A stretch of DNA of 64,000 nt, from contig JARZZO010000004.1 in assembly GCA_030544215.1 (NCBI GenBank), forward strand, positions 39,669,980-39,733,979, in the 5' to 3' direction. Of this stretch, positions 44,101-55,354 are shown one piece after another; positions within the stretch are counted from its first letter, which is position 1, and each line of letters begins with the position of its first letter. A program made the position numbers and the translations under genes. The DNA comes from Zantedeschia hybrid cultivar (Eukaryota > Streptophyta > Magnoliopsida > Alismatales > Araceae). The notes below the pieces were generated by a model that made no database searches, had not been told where the DNA came from, and was given only the letters and a program-made list of their open reading frames with translations.

Positions 44101-44112
44101 CAAGTGGGAGAT

Positions 44113-45352
44113 TGCTAGTGTTTGGGTGTCCTATGGGCCAATTGTGGGCCGAGTAGGCCCAATATAATGTACAATCTTGTTTAGGATAATAAAGTGGTTA
44201 TTGGAGTGTGAATTTATAATTTATGAATTACTTTCGTTGTCTCTAGGATATTTGGTTGTAAAGTCAATTCGAGATAGGATATCGAATGTGGGTTTAACTA
44301 TACATGGACACATACCGTAAACTATTTCCTATTGGAGAGTAATCACTCTGTGACATTGATTACTCATAAATCAGTGATCAATCTCACAGTTACAGGCGTG
44401 GGGCACCAACACATGTGTGTGGGTGTGCATCTTGAGAGGATGTCTATTGAACTGATGGTTTATAGCTAATGTCAACTGAAGATCCATCTGTCTCAATAGT
44501 ATCGTTGATCTTTAGACTTGAGACATTAATTGGGTCTTACATGAGGACCGGTATGGTTTGATTTTTAGTTAAGTGACTTTATCCATAAGTCATGAAACAT
44601 CAAATTATTGGCTACATCGGAATACGTGCGAAGACCGTTAATGCTCAAAAGGGGATCGTTCACTGTCAGGTATATCAGACAATTAATGGGTCTTGACATG
44701 GACGCTCCACTAACCCCTTGTCTAGGGAAGTGTTGGTTCGTTTGGAACAAACGTAATGTATTAAGGAGGTCATGGTCAGACGACACGATCTCTAGTGGTT
44801 TGACAATTACCGTATCACACGATCGTATCAGACTTATAGAACGAGTGAGGGATTATAGCGATGTGGCAACTGTAGACTGACAGGTACCGGACAAGGTGGT
44901 TTTGAACACGGCGTCCTCTAGGATCACGCGGATTTGCTTGACCCAACGTGATCATAGGTCCGGATAAATTAAACAGTTATCCTGTTTCAGTTAAATAGAA
45001 TAACTGGTTTAATTTACTTCTAATTGAAAATTAGAAGTTAATGGGCCTTAAAATTGGAGTGACTATAGGCCTAGAGGATTACACACAATTGATTCTCGCA
45101 GGACAAAGTATTATTGTATGGATAAATATACAATTGCCTAAGATTTTTTTGAGAAAAGAATTATTAAATGGCTTAAATATATATATACAATAATACTAAG
45201 GACATATATACAATATATACATTATTAGGTTTCTTTTAAAGAGGGGCTAATAATATATATACATATATATAATATGGGTCTTTAAGGTTGGGCCAACACG
45301 AAGCATACATGCACCCCCTACTCTCCCCCTCTTCTAACCATACGCACCTCCT

Positions 45353-45394
<42 letters not shown>

Positions 45395-45709
45395 TCTTAG
45401 AGAAAGGGAACCTGGGGCAGATCTGGGAGATCTGAGGCTTGTGCGCAATGTGAAGAAGAACAAGGAGAGTACCGTTGCTGCATAGGAATCTGTGTGGATT
45501 TCGCTCTAGAGGCCGTACAGTTGTACAACTTTGTGTTTGTAGAAATCGGCATCAAACTTTGCAGAACAACCTTGTTCTACGCAAGGTATTGATCATTTAC
45601 TTGTACAGTAATTTTATTGCATCGATGAGAGCACGATCTGAGGTTTCGAGGGATCAGATTTTTTTATTCTTCCGCTGCGATCGGGATCTCGGATACTTTG
45701 AAACTAACA
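44113..45709 (+). repeat. 3' LTR of copia A (about 1597 bp)
   Basis: Begins TGCTAGTGTTTGGG after the polypurine tract and ends GAAACTAACA. Two hairpins lie at 44965-45016 (16-bp arms with one bulge) and 45016-45038 (arm ACTTCTAATT, three-base loop). A CT/CA microsatellite lies at 45356-45393 and AT-rich ATATAT tracts at 45175-45275. Confidence 0.85.
45356..45393 (+). repeat. Compound (CT)n(CA)n microsatellite
   Basis: Continuous CT repeats followed by CA repeats within the copia A LTR. Frames across it are artefacts. Confidence 0.95.
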
Positions 45710-45859
45710 CCCCGTTCATAAGTAGAGCCGGAGGCACATGAGTAAAGTCATTACAAGACATAGTGTTGAAGTAGTTATGCCAATAAGCTCGGGTCTTGAG
45801 TTTTGGCACCAGATTTGTCATATTGTCATTGAATTTCACCATGTCAGCTATGTGGCAGA
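45710..45859 (-). pseudogene. Fragment of an aORF2-like antisense gene
   Basis: Minus strand reads ADMVKFNDNMTNLVPKLK, closely matching ANIVKFNDNMTN and the following residues of aORF2 in Tat1. It is bounded by the copia A 3' LTR on one side and the Tat2 5' LTR on the other, so two elements landed in the same gene of an older Tat copy. Here the codon after MTN is leucine (TTG) where Tat1 has a stop. Confidence 0.8.
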
Positions 45860-47140
45860 TGTAGACACACTAATTTTGACTTCATATTGAATAAATTTTA
45901 TATTACATTATAATGCCCCAAAGTGGTCTTTAATTTAATCATTTGAGTGATTTTCACTTATTATTTGTTGAATTTAATTAAGTTTTCTAAATCGCGTCTT
46001 CTATGCTGGACACCTTCTAAGTTCCTAGCCCTAATCGGTTTACTAATCGAATTTTTAATCGATTATCACATTCTTTGAATCGCCATCCTCTATGGTTGAC
46101 GCCATTTAGACTTCTAATCCTAATCGATTAACTACTTGATTCTTGAACAGATTACTATTACTTTGAAATGCGTCCATTTTGGTAGACGCCATTTAAACTT
46201 TTTATATTTATCTTCGATTTTTGTTTCTTTTCTTGCCTCTCCAAAAGATGTCCTGGTTGGAGGATGCATTTCTAAAACATGTCTGCTCGATTGGACGCGA
46301 TTAAGTTGCGTAGCCCAACAGGCCTAATCCGAACCAAATTGAGGAAATTAACTCCAGTATGGTTTCTTTCCATGCTAATCCTTCTTTCCATTGATTGATC
46401 CAAGGGAGAGGTTGAGTTTTGGATGGTTTCCTATCCTTGGAGTGCCTTGGGGCTCAAGAACTCAAGTTCACATTAATTTATTACGGGAATTAACTCTCTA
46501 TATATACATATGAGCATTAGAGCTTAGGAGAGGTTGGTTAATTGAGTTTTGTGAGTTCCACCAAAGAGAGAAGAGTGCCTTCTCACCTCTGCATGAAAAT
46601 CAGTAAGCTTGAAGCTATTCTTTCTCTCCCAAGAAGTTTTCTTCTTCCTTGAAGGGTGCCTTCAATCAAGGGTGGCTTCTGGAGGGGTCAATTTCTTTCG
46701 TTCTTATTTTCTTTTCATTAATTCTCATGCATAGTTCATTCATAGTTCACATCATTCTATATCCATCTTCCCTCTTGCATATAGGGATTTTAAAGAAAAG
46801 AACAAAAAAAATGAGTTTCTAGTTTAGTTGCATGCTTATCTTCCCATCTAGAATAGATACTACACCACAGTCACGCTCTAATCATCTGTTTTATTTGTTT
46901 TCTTTGTTTTCTTTGCAAGGAACACATCAAAGAGAGTGAAAAGCTCGAAGGAGAGGCTCTTCTTCTTTGGCCAGCTGAAGGAGGGGAAGTTAAAGAGTCA
47001 CAATCATCTCAAAATCATAAGGTACGTGCGATCATTCATTCATTTACTTTTGAGAATCTCATTCGCTGGCGATGACATACTTCAGTATTTTTACCACAAT
47101 ATTTTTATTCTCTTTTCAAATCACAATTTGAGCGATCACA
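45860..47140 (+). repeat. 5' LTR of Tat2 (end approximate)
   Basis: Contains five dyads (45986-46021, 46075-46110, 46162-46197, 46240-46275, 46271-46306) and a CTATATATAC TATA-like element at about 46498-46507, roughly 190 bases downstream of them. The junction TTGAGCGATCACAGTGGGA near 47128-47146 seems to have lost about 20 bases around the LTR/primer-site border compared with Tat3. Confidence 0.85.
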
Positions 47141-48057
47141 GTGGGACGAGTGTGCCATTCTCTTTCTTTTTTATTTCACTCTCTCTTTACACTTGACACC
47201 CTCGCATGTCACCCCTTTTTGCACCCCTACATGCCTGACCTTTGTGCTCCTTGAGCACCTTTATCCACTGGTTTTTTTCATCGTATACCTTGTGCACAAC
47301 TCTCTTTCAATACTGGCCCCCCTCAGGACCGTTTTTAAAAGTTGTGATTGTTTGAATTTGGTTTGGATATATTTTAGTGCTTTAAATTTGATTGCTTCGC
47401 ATACCCAAATTTAGGACTTTGGTTATGAACTTTGATCTTTCCTTTATCATACTTGGTTGACAAAGACTGAGTTCTCTGTGTTTTTATTTCCGGTTCTGAA
47501 TTGTGTCCATTCAGTTAGACGTGATTTAGAATCACATCCTGCTTGGCAGATGCAATTTAGTTTGCATGTTTGCTGCTTGAAGCCAGGTTGCGAAGGGGTT
47601 TAGTTCTCTTAATCACATCCACCATGGTAGACGCGATTCAAAAACACGTCCGCTGGTCCAGATGCATTTCAAATCTTTATTTCAGGTTGTTATATTCACC
47701 ATACTCTTTGCATCTTATCATTCCTTGCATTCCCTAGGAGCCAAACACCCTCTTAGCACTTGTGCTTCCCTCAGGTTAGGGTGGTCCCTCTCTTCCAGAT
47801 TGGAAAAGCCTGTGTCAAGACCTTCGTAAATCTCCAAAAGCAAAGGATTCTCTCTTTTCTCATCGGATTAGTTGTATCTCTGAAGACCCAGGTAGCTCAC
47901 CCTTGCATGGCAAAAGTGTGTGAAGCCATAGAAAATAATGGTGGACATTGAACTAAAACTAGGGACCTACCCATTTTTGAGTGAATGCAGTTTACGTATA
48001 ATTCGCCTGATTAAAAAAAGAATACTCAAATAACATAAGCATTCACTTGTTTGTTGA
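47141..48057 (+). other. Tat2 leader
   Basis: No gene seen. It holds four more dyads (47495-47530, 47526-47561, 47607-47642, 47638-47673), partly decayed toward ACATC/GATGC but still with 10-base spacers. Tat3 has dyads at the same place in its leader. Confidence 0.75.
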
Positions 48058-50230
48058 TTGTTTGCTAAATTGCTTGAGCCCTCTGCTAATTTCATAATGA
48101 TGCTTCATTTAGGAAGGATTGTTGGAATGGCTTCATATGGATATGACAATGTGTTTGACCATGAGGAGGTTTCCCACGATCCTCAAAATCAAGTTCAATT
48201 CAACCTAGAAGAACCGCAGTATGATCAGTATAACCCCACTTCAGGGTATTATGTCCATTTTCAAGTCCACGCTATAGGATCTAAACTGAATCTTAACTCT
48301 AGGGAAGCTCACAATCAGAATGAGCATTCATCTTCTAATCCTTCTTCAGTTCTGGTCTTTGCTCTCAGAGTCTTTGCTACTCATGTGGATCCTCAACAAC
48401 TTGAGGCAATCCAAGCTATTTTGAAGGGAAAAGCTCCCTTGGGTCCTTCTGAACCCATTAATTCTTCTGCTGAAACCTCTACACAAATCCCCACTCAGGC
48501 CATGGAGTGCCTTCGTATCCCCATCCTGTGACAGGCGGGTCAGCAGCAGTCTACCACCTACTACCCTTCAAAGCCTCATACTCCCACACCTCCAAATGCC
48601 TTTGGGGCATGGCAAAAACTCTGCTAAGCCCTAACCATACTGTGTGCCTTGTCCTAGCTACTTTAAAAAGCAGGCTTTTTATACATCTCCACCTGAGCCG
48701 ACTGATCCCCTCACGTAGGCTTTTCTAACAAAAATGAACCAAATGGATGAACAATACTAGGACTTGAAGAAAATGATTGATGGTAAGACCGCCCCTAAGA
48801 TCTCTGTTCCGCCTTGCTGGTGTTTTACCTATTGCCATTAAAAATGTCAGTTTACAGTAGATACAACGGGGCTGGTAACCCGTTCATACACCTAAAGGAG
48901 TTCCTTTGTTAATCCTCATTTTGGAAAAATGATAAAAGATCCCTAGCTTTCTAATTCAAAAGATTGCTGGAAGGACCCACTGTTGAACAGTTCTTCTCAT
49001 TGGATCTGACAGATGCCGAGGATTTTGATATTGTTTTTAAAAGTTTCTTACAGAGGTACAAAGATCGGGTTGCTTCGTTCCTCTCAATCACGGACGTGGT
49101 TTCCAAGCAAATGAAGGCCGATGAAGATTTCGTCGCTTTTGTTGACAGGTGATGTGCTATCGCGGATCTGAGCAGGTGAAGATGATGATTGCTAATGCTA
49201 CACCACAATACAAGTTAGTCCTTACACTAAACAACCTCACCAACATGGCTAAATTGTATGCGAGGGCTCATTATGCTCAAAATGCATTGAAGGACTTCAC
49301 CTTCTTTAGCCTTTTTGACCCCCATAGACCCACTAGGCCTCCACCCAGGAAACCCAATGTACCAAATTCTTCCAACACTAGCCCAACAACTGAAGGTACA
49401 ATAACAAATGATCAAGTGAGTTCAATAGATAACAACCAAGTCCCTTTTGTGAGGAACCAAGCCCCACCTTACAGTAACCAAATACCATCGAATCCTTAAG
49501 ACTTTAGGCCTTAGCAACGGCATCCATCTCAGCCACCTTACGTCCAACCTCGCCAACATCCAAATTACAACCAAGTTCCACCACCACCCACTGATTACAA
49601 CCAATAGAGAAAACCACCTGGTCCCAAGAGAGCCTAGTATTCTCCGCTATCGGAGTCTTTGTCTAACATCTTCAATGCTCTCATGGTAGCTAATGCCCTT
49701 ACATTGCCAAAACAAAGGAACATCTGGCCATAGAATGCCGACATGTCTCATTATTGTGTGTTTCACTAATAGCCTAGGCACACAATTGACGTGTGTTTCC
49801 AATTTTGGGACTATATTCATGATCTAAATGATCAAGGTGGGATTGACTAGGAGGAAATGCACAAATACATCTCTGCTTTGAAAGCTAAAAGACCTAAACA
49901 GTAACAAGTTCAGCATATGCCGGCTCAGCAAGCGGCACCCTAGAAGCCAAACATGGGCATAGTGCAGAACCCGCTCCCGGAGCACCTACCAAACCAACAA
50001 ATGGCCCCCATTCTCACCAACAGCCAGTCCGAAGTAAACCAGGGTCAACAATGGAGGATAGAGGAAGTGTCTTCTATATACTCTGCCATCTACCTTATCC
50101 ACTCAGCCACTACGCACTATCATCTGCATCACAAAACCTACACTTTCTAAGGCATCGCCTGCCATCAGTCAACTAATAGCCACACAACCATAACCCCCAA
50201 AATCCAACCCTATTATACCCGCCAAGGCCT
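48058..50230 (+). pseudogene. Tat2 gag
   Basis: N-terminal frame 48058-48531 includes MASYGYDNVFDHEEV and HVDPQQLEAIQAILKG. The capsid-like core is read at about 48964-49400 (EQFFSLDLTDAED, FKSFLQRYKDR, then after a TGA IADLSR and, in another frame, LYARAHYAQNALKDF), followed by a proline/glutamine/asparagine-rich tail to the truncation. Stops and frameshifts are frequent. Gag would form the particle. Confidence 0.75.
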
Positions 50231-50403
50231 TGTTGGGATCCAGTGCGGGACGCCAAGAACGCAGTGGAATCGGACAATAAAAAACATCCCGCCCGATGCC
50301 TGCAGATCCATTTCAGAACAAAAATAGTAAGCACCGTACGTGATCAAATCACCGTGCGTGAATTTGGATCTACGCCCGTGTCGGTCCCGTCGAGGCGATG
50401 CTG
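50231..50403 (-). repeat. Copia C 3' LTR, left piece
   Basis: Opens TGTTGGGATCCAG and matches the first 170 bases or so of the copia B LTR, then breaks at a Tat gag fragment. The other piece is 55355-56807. Confidence 0.85.
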
Positions 50404-50851
50404 CCTTGAGGATAGATTGGATCGCCTTAAGTTGCTGAGGATCCACATGGGCAGACAGAGCTCCCAGGACAGTAATCAGATCAGGAGGATTGGTAGGTGA
50501 GGGCTCAGCTGGATCTAGAGCTCCCTCGAAAGCAGGATTGGAGATTACATGGATATGAGGACGATCAGTACTAGGGTTGTACTGGTCGTGAGGAAAATGG
50601 GCCTGACCTTGAGGGGCGTGAGTGTCTCCCTCATACTCAGGATGATAGGAATCAGTATTACAGAGGGCATTAGCATCTCCTCCGTTCTCAAAGTAGTAAT
50701 CAAATTCCTGAGGGACATTAGCAACTCCCTCGTATTCGATGATGGCATCCTGTTTGTAAGCAGTCATACCTACAGATTTACCTGATTGAAGCATCATGGT
50801 ATTAGATTTTTGGCAATCAAGTTCAAATAAGTTGTGTAAGAGATTAAGCAA
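50404..50851 (-). pseudogene. Tat3 gag N-terminus
   Basis: Frame from 50851 with VGMTAYKQDAIIEYEG, HDQYNPSTDRPHIHV and HVDPQQLKAIQSILK, clearly related to Tat2 gag (HVDPQQLEAIQAILKG). After residue 149 the frame runs into copia LTR sequence, so the predicted fusion tail is an artefact of truncation. Confidence 0.8.
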
Positions 50852-50930
50852 ACAAGTGGATGTTTACGTTGTCTTAGGATTCTTGTTAAATTACTTGGAT
50901 TTTTACACTAATTCTCCCAACGGGTAGGAT

Positions 50931-51383
50931 CCTAGTTTTAGTTCAGTTCCCCTGTTATACTCTATGGTTCTTTCTCATAACGATATGAATATCTAATGTA
51001 AGGATTGAGGTTTCGGATCCGATTATCGGGTCAGTTTTGGGGTCGGATCCCTTGGTTTGGGCCTTTGTGGGGCTGGGGCTTGTGCTCTTTATCGCGTCGA
51101 ACTTGCGAGACGCGGTTTAAACAGTGTCCGTCGAGGTGGACGCATTTTAGTTTGTGTCCTAGTTTTAGTTCAGTTCCCCTGTTATACTCTATGGTTCTTT
51201 CTCATAACGATAGGAATCTCTAATGTAAGGATTGAGGTTTCGGATCCGATTATCGGGTCAGTTTTGGGGTCAGATCCCTTGGTTTGGGCCTTTGTGGGGC
51301 TGGGGCTTGTGTTCTTTATCGCGTCGAACTTGCGAGACGCGGTTTAAACAGTGTTCGTCGAGGTGGACGCATTTTAGTTTGTG
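50931..51383 (+). repeat. 227-bp tandem duplication across the LTR E insertion junction
   Basis: Units 50931-51157 and 51158-51383 both begin CCTAGTTTTAGTTCAGTT, both contain flanking Tat sequence, the TCTAA duplication and the first 160 bases of the LTR. They differ at only a few bases. The duplication must postdate the insertion. Confidence 0.95.
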
Positions 51384-53239
51384 CCACGTGGGTACCACGT
51401 AGGTTGGTTTTGGGCTGTGAGAGTACGGCCCCTGTCTTATCGACTGAATGGCGTCTTGGGTGGACGACGCCATTTAGAGTACGACCCTCCTTTCCCTCAT
51501 TCTCTCCTTTCTCTTCTCTCTCCTCTCTTCCCTCCGAACCTCCGGCTCCCATTCCCCCTTCTCCTTCCTTTCCTCTCCCCATTCTTCCTCTCCCTTTACT
51601 CCATCAACCTCCTAACTTCCTCAACTACCACCACCACTTCCTCCGTGGCGCATTTCTCTCCGGACAGTGGCCGACGTCCTGGTGGAGTAACGGCGTCCAC
51701 GGCGGTACCGGCGGCGGCGTGTGGCAAGGCGGTTCGGCGGCTTGGAGCTCAGAGGAGTTCGAGTAACTGGTAGGGTGACGATCCTCGCGATGTTTTGTTT
51801 AAAACCATGTTTTCCCGCTTTGGAGCATGTTTAGGGGATTTTTGGGGTGAAAATACTAATGTTATATATTGAGGAATTGTGGGTTTTTAATGGGTACTTA
51901 GTTTCTCCTCCTCCCTCTCTATTTTTATGGTGTTTTATGCGAATTTGGGGGAGAAATCTCATTTTGTAACTCGGGGGAAGCCGGAGGAGAGCCTGTCTGT
52001 GAGGGTTAAATGGCGTCGGGGGACATTGACGCTTTTTAAAAAGGCGGCTTCCACCCACGACGCAATTTATCCCAGATAACAAACTCTGTCTCTAGATTGA
52101 ATGGCGTCTAGAGACAGCGACGCCTTTTAAACGGCGACCCATTTGAACGACGTGTTTTAGGCCATCTTCTGAGGCCAGCTTTCGCATGAACTAGTTTAGG
52201 GGTCTTGAATGACGTCGGCCTTGGGCGACGCGATTCAAGACAGAATCTCATTAATTCCTGCAATTAACATGTGTTTGCATTGATAGATAGTTTGGTTAAT
52301 TGCATGTTTGAGATCATACTTGAGGACGATGATTTCTACATGATCGGATCGCACTGTGTTACGTTTTGTGCGATCGTGGACCTAGAGTGACAGTTGTTAG
52401 TGCTTAGGCACCCTGTGTCGGTGTGGGAGTGACACGGCGCCGGTGTGGGAGTGGTGGGGTGACGCCTAGAGAGAGGGTCACCTAGTGTACCCTAGAGTAT
52501 AGCTAGTACCGGTGTGGGAGTGGTACATTCGGAGTGTCACTTGTGCTGGGGGAAGCAGAACCACCTTGAGCCAGCTCAGGCCGGAGTAGCTAGTGCGCTA
52601 TCCGAGGGGTTGCTATTTGGTCTCAGCGGGTCGGTGTTTTCCGCGTTCGGCTGTATGACTTGTGTGTTTAGTCGAGACGCTAGTTGTGGACCCTGTGGTA
52701 GGGTGGTTTCAGAATCATGCATGTTACTATTATAAATGCGAGTGTTTTATATCGAAACCTGGGAATTGTGTTTACTGCTTTATTTAATTAAATTGCCTAT
52801 ATTTCTATATTGCACTTGTGGATGTGTGAGTGGGTGGTGGGGATCAAAGGATCCCTACTGAGTCTTTTTCGATGAGACTGACCTCTTGCGATTTCTAAGT
52901 GAGGGTTCCAAGTAGGCGTAGCGAGGAGAGTGTTGCCTTGGGTTGCGCGCCAGCAGCCGCTGTTCCGGAGTATGTCCCGATGTAGTTGTTATTTCCTTTT
53001 CTGACCTGTACGCTTAATTATTTCTTTTCTGTTAGAGTATGTAATTAATTGCTGAGTGAAGTCGAATTGTAATAATTTTTAATTTCTGCACTTCCTTTAC
53101 AATTTGATGTGATGTGAATGTTTAGCTTAGTTTATCATTTATTTCCAAGACTTATCGAGATCCTAGTTTGGCTCCAAATTAATGATTCGGTACCCATTTA
53201 GTAATCGGATCCCCGATTATAGGGTGCCGGGTCGTTACA
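50997..53239 (+). mobile_element. LTR E: Tekay/Del solo LTR in the Tat3 leader
   Basis: TGTAAGGATT...GTCGTTACA with perfect TCTAA duplications at 50992-50996 and 53240-53244. It carries ten dyads: 51086-51121, 51116-51151, 51313-51348, 51343-51378, 51445-51480, 52005-52040, 52036-52071, 52096-52131, 52126-52161 and 52204-52239. Four of them come from the internal duplication. CGGTGTGGGAGTG-like subrepeats lie at about 52417-52525. Confidence 0.95.
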
Positions 53240-53244
53240 TCTAA

Positions 53245-54027
53245 CCAGGACTTCAATTGGTACAACCAGCCCGATGAACAAGAAGGAATTCCGTGCTTTT
53301 GGGGACTTATGGAGGTCTTAACACCAACCACTCTAGTCTGATCGAGAGACCAACCCAATCAGAGAGAGGTGAGGATGTCAAGAAGGTGTTCCTATGAGGG
53401 GGGGATGGCCTCTAATGTATGATAAGATAGATATAAGTAACAATCAAGCCAAGAATCTGAGGACTAATGACCAAAAGAAGAAACTGTTTGAACCGCGTCG
53501 CTGTTGACCGACGTTATTTAAGCCAGTAGCTTCTTCTTGTTCACAGAAGTTCAGGCAACAGGCAGATAGAGAAAAGTGCCTAAATGGCGTCTGTACAGTA
53601 CGACGCATTTCGAAAAAAGCGTCAGTACTCCAAGATGCTATTCAGGTTGCAAAAATAATAAACAGGAAGCAAAAATCGAGGGCAATCCCTCCCAGGTTCT
53701 CAAGGTAAAGCAATAACTAACAGATCATGCAAATTCAGTTTTTAACAAGGTTATTTTTCATGCAAACAAACAAAATCCAATCAATCACACACCTTCCTAT
53801 CACAAATCACAACTCCTTAAACAATCAAACGGGGGGGGGGGGGAAATCTTGTCACAAGGGATGTGCACGTAGTGCACATTGGGATGAACGTAACCAAACT
53901 CACCAATTGATGAAAAACATGTCCGAGGGACACAAGTGGTGCACTGTGGGTGTCCGATGATAAAAGCAAGAACAAAAATATTTAAAAAACGGCAAGACCA
54001 ACTCCCACTGTGATCGCCAAAAACCTA
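53245..54027 (-). other. Tat3 leader, right part
   Basis: No gene seen. Dyads at 53487-53522, 53579-53614 and 53611-53646. A 13-G run lies at 53831-53843. On minus, TGGCGATCACAGTGGGA at 54003-54019 follows the LTR and may be the primer-binding site; I could not match it to a tRNA. Confidence 0.65.
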
Positions 54028-55354
54028 TGAGTGCTCAATTTGAGTGTGTGATTATCATGAATCAAGTGTTGTTTAATGAGAATAAAACAATTAAAAACTA
54101 ACATGTGATCGCCAGAAACTTTTGACTAAAAAGTTTCAAAAGAAAGGTTTTATTGCTTACCTGTTTGAGACGGGGGAGATATGGATGTTCTTGATTCCTT
54201 CTCTTCAGCCGGCCGAAGAAAGAGAGCCCTTTTTGCTCTTATTCTTGCTTGATTTGGGGATTGTCATTTTCGCTCCAGAATTCCTTCTTTACTTGATCCT
54301 TTGATGCTCCTTTGTACTTGCAAGCTAATGAAGAAAGGAAGGAGAAAAACTAATTAGAACTAATATAGTGTAGAATCTATTCTAACAACATCATCAATCA
54401 TGTAATTAAAACAAGAAACTCACTTGTTTGATGTTTATTTAAACCCCTATAGCATGTATGGGATTGGAAAAGATGATTATGTAAGTGAGTGTGTGAAGAA
54501 CATGAAGTGATATGAATATGATGATGAATATGAATAAACAAAGAAACTAATGAAAGAAAAGATTTAGATGGCCCCTTGAAGCCTTGGGTCTTGAATGGAT
54601 CTTGAAGGATGAAGAAAGGATGAAGAGAGGATGAGGAGGATGAACACGCTTTCTTCCTTCATGTGCTTCAAGAAGCCATTGCGTAGCGCTCCGATCCTTC
54701 AATGCTTCTTCAATGACCTTTCAACCTCTTCAACCTTTTTCAACGATTTTCCAACTTTTCTAAAATGACTTTTTTTTTTCAACATCTTCTAATGATCAAG
54801 GGCTTGGGTTTATATAGAACTAGTGTTAGGGCCCTCACGCGCCTCCACGGCCGCTTATGGATCAACTTGAAAGAGTTTGAATCCAATCCAAGTAAGAGAA
54901 TACGATAATCTTGGCTAAATCATCATTATCTGTAATTAATTAAATCGCGTCTCCCAAGGGAGACGTCTTTTAGCTAAATTAAAGCTAATGATAATCCGGA
55001 AAGAAGGAAACCGAAAGAAGTAGGAAATCTGAATGGCGTCGGGCATAGGCGACATGCTTCAGTTAATTAGGAAATTAATTAAAAATCAAATTAAAAATCG
55101 AAATGAATTAGGAAACCTAAATGGCATCTACCAAGGGCGACGTCTTTTAGCAAAATTTTATATTCCGATTAAAAATCTGAGTTAAAATCAATTTGTCTAA
55201 TAAACTAAATAGCGTCGTGACAGGACGACATCATTAAGACAATTAATTCAAAAAATTAATAAAAATAATTATTGATTAAAAATCAGACCATTTTGGGGCA
55301 TCATTATATGATATAAAATTTACTCAATTTGATGTCAAAATTAGTGTCTCTACA
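54028..55354 (-). repeat. 5' LTR of Tat3 (1327 bp)
   Basis: Minus strand opens TGTAGAGACACTAATTTTGA and closes GAGCACTCA. Four dyads lie at 54939-54974, 55028-55063, 55116-55151 and 55204-55239, upstream (in element sense) of a TATATAAA box at 54809-54816. This is the same promoter layout as in the other Tat LTRs. Confidence 0.9.

Larger units (their letters stand above)
41055..45709 (+). mobile_element. Copia A: 3' half of a Ty1/copia element
   Basis: Plus-strand copia fragment: RT from about 41198, RNase H, polypurine tract CAAGTGGGAGATT (44101-44113) and 3' LTR. The 5' half is missing left of 41055 where the copia B LTR ends. A Tat solo LTR is nested in it. Related in LTR sequence to copia B and C but not identical. 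Confidence 0.85.
45860..50230 (+). mobile_element. Tat2: 5' part of a second Tat element
   Basis: 5' LTR, leader and decayed gag of a plus-strand Tat element, cut at 50230 by the copia C LTR. The LTR start TGTAGACACACTAATTTTGA matches the other Tat LTRs. No pol remains. Confidence 0.85.
50404..55354 (-). mobile_element. Tat3: 5' part of a third Tat element inside the copia C LTR
   Basis: Minus strand: 5' LTR 54028-55354, leader, and the N-terminal part of gag, ending abruptly at 50404. The rest of the element is gone, probably with some 30 to 40 bases of the copia LTR. A Tekay/Del solo LTR (50997-53239) splits the leader. Confidence 0.85.

Noticed and set aside
45236..45485. Short ORFs with VCVCVCV or THTHTHTH runs
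   Set aside because: Translation of the CT/CA microsatellite.
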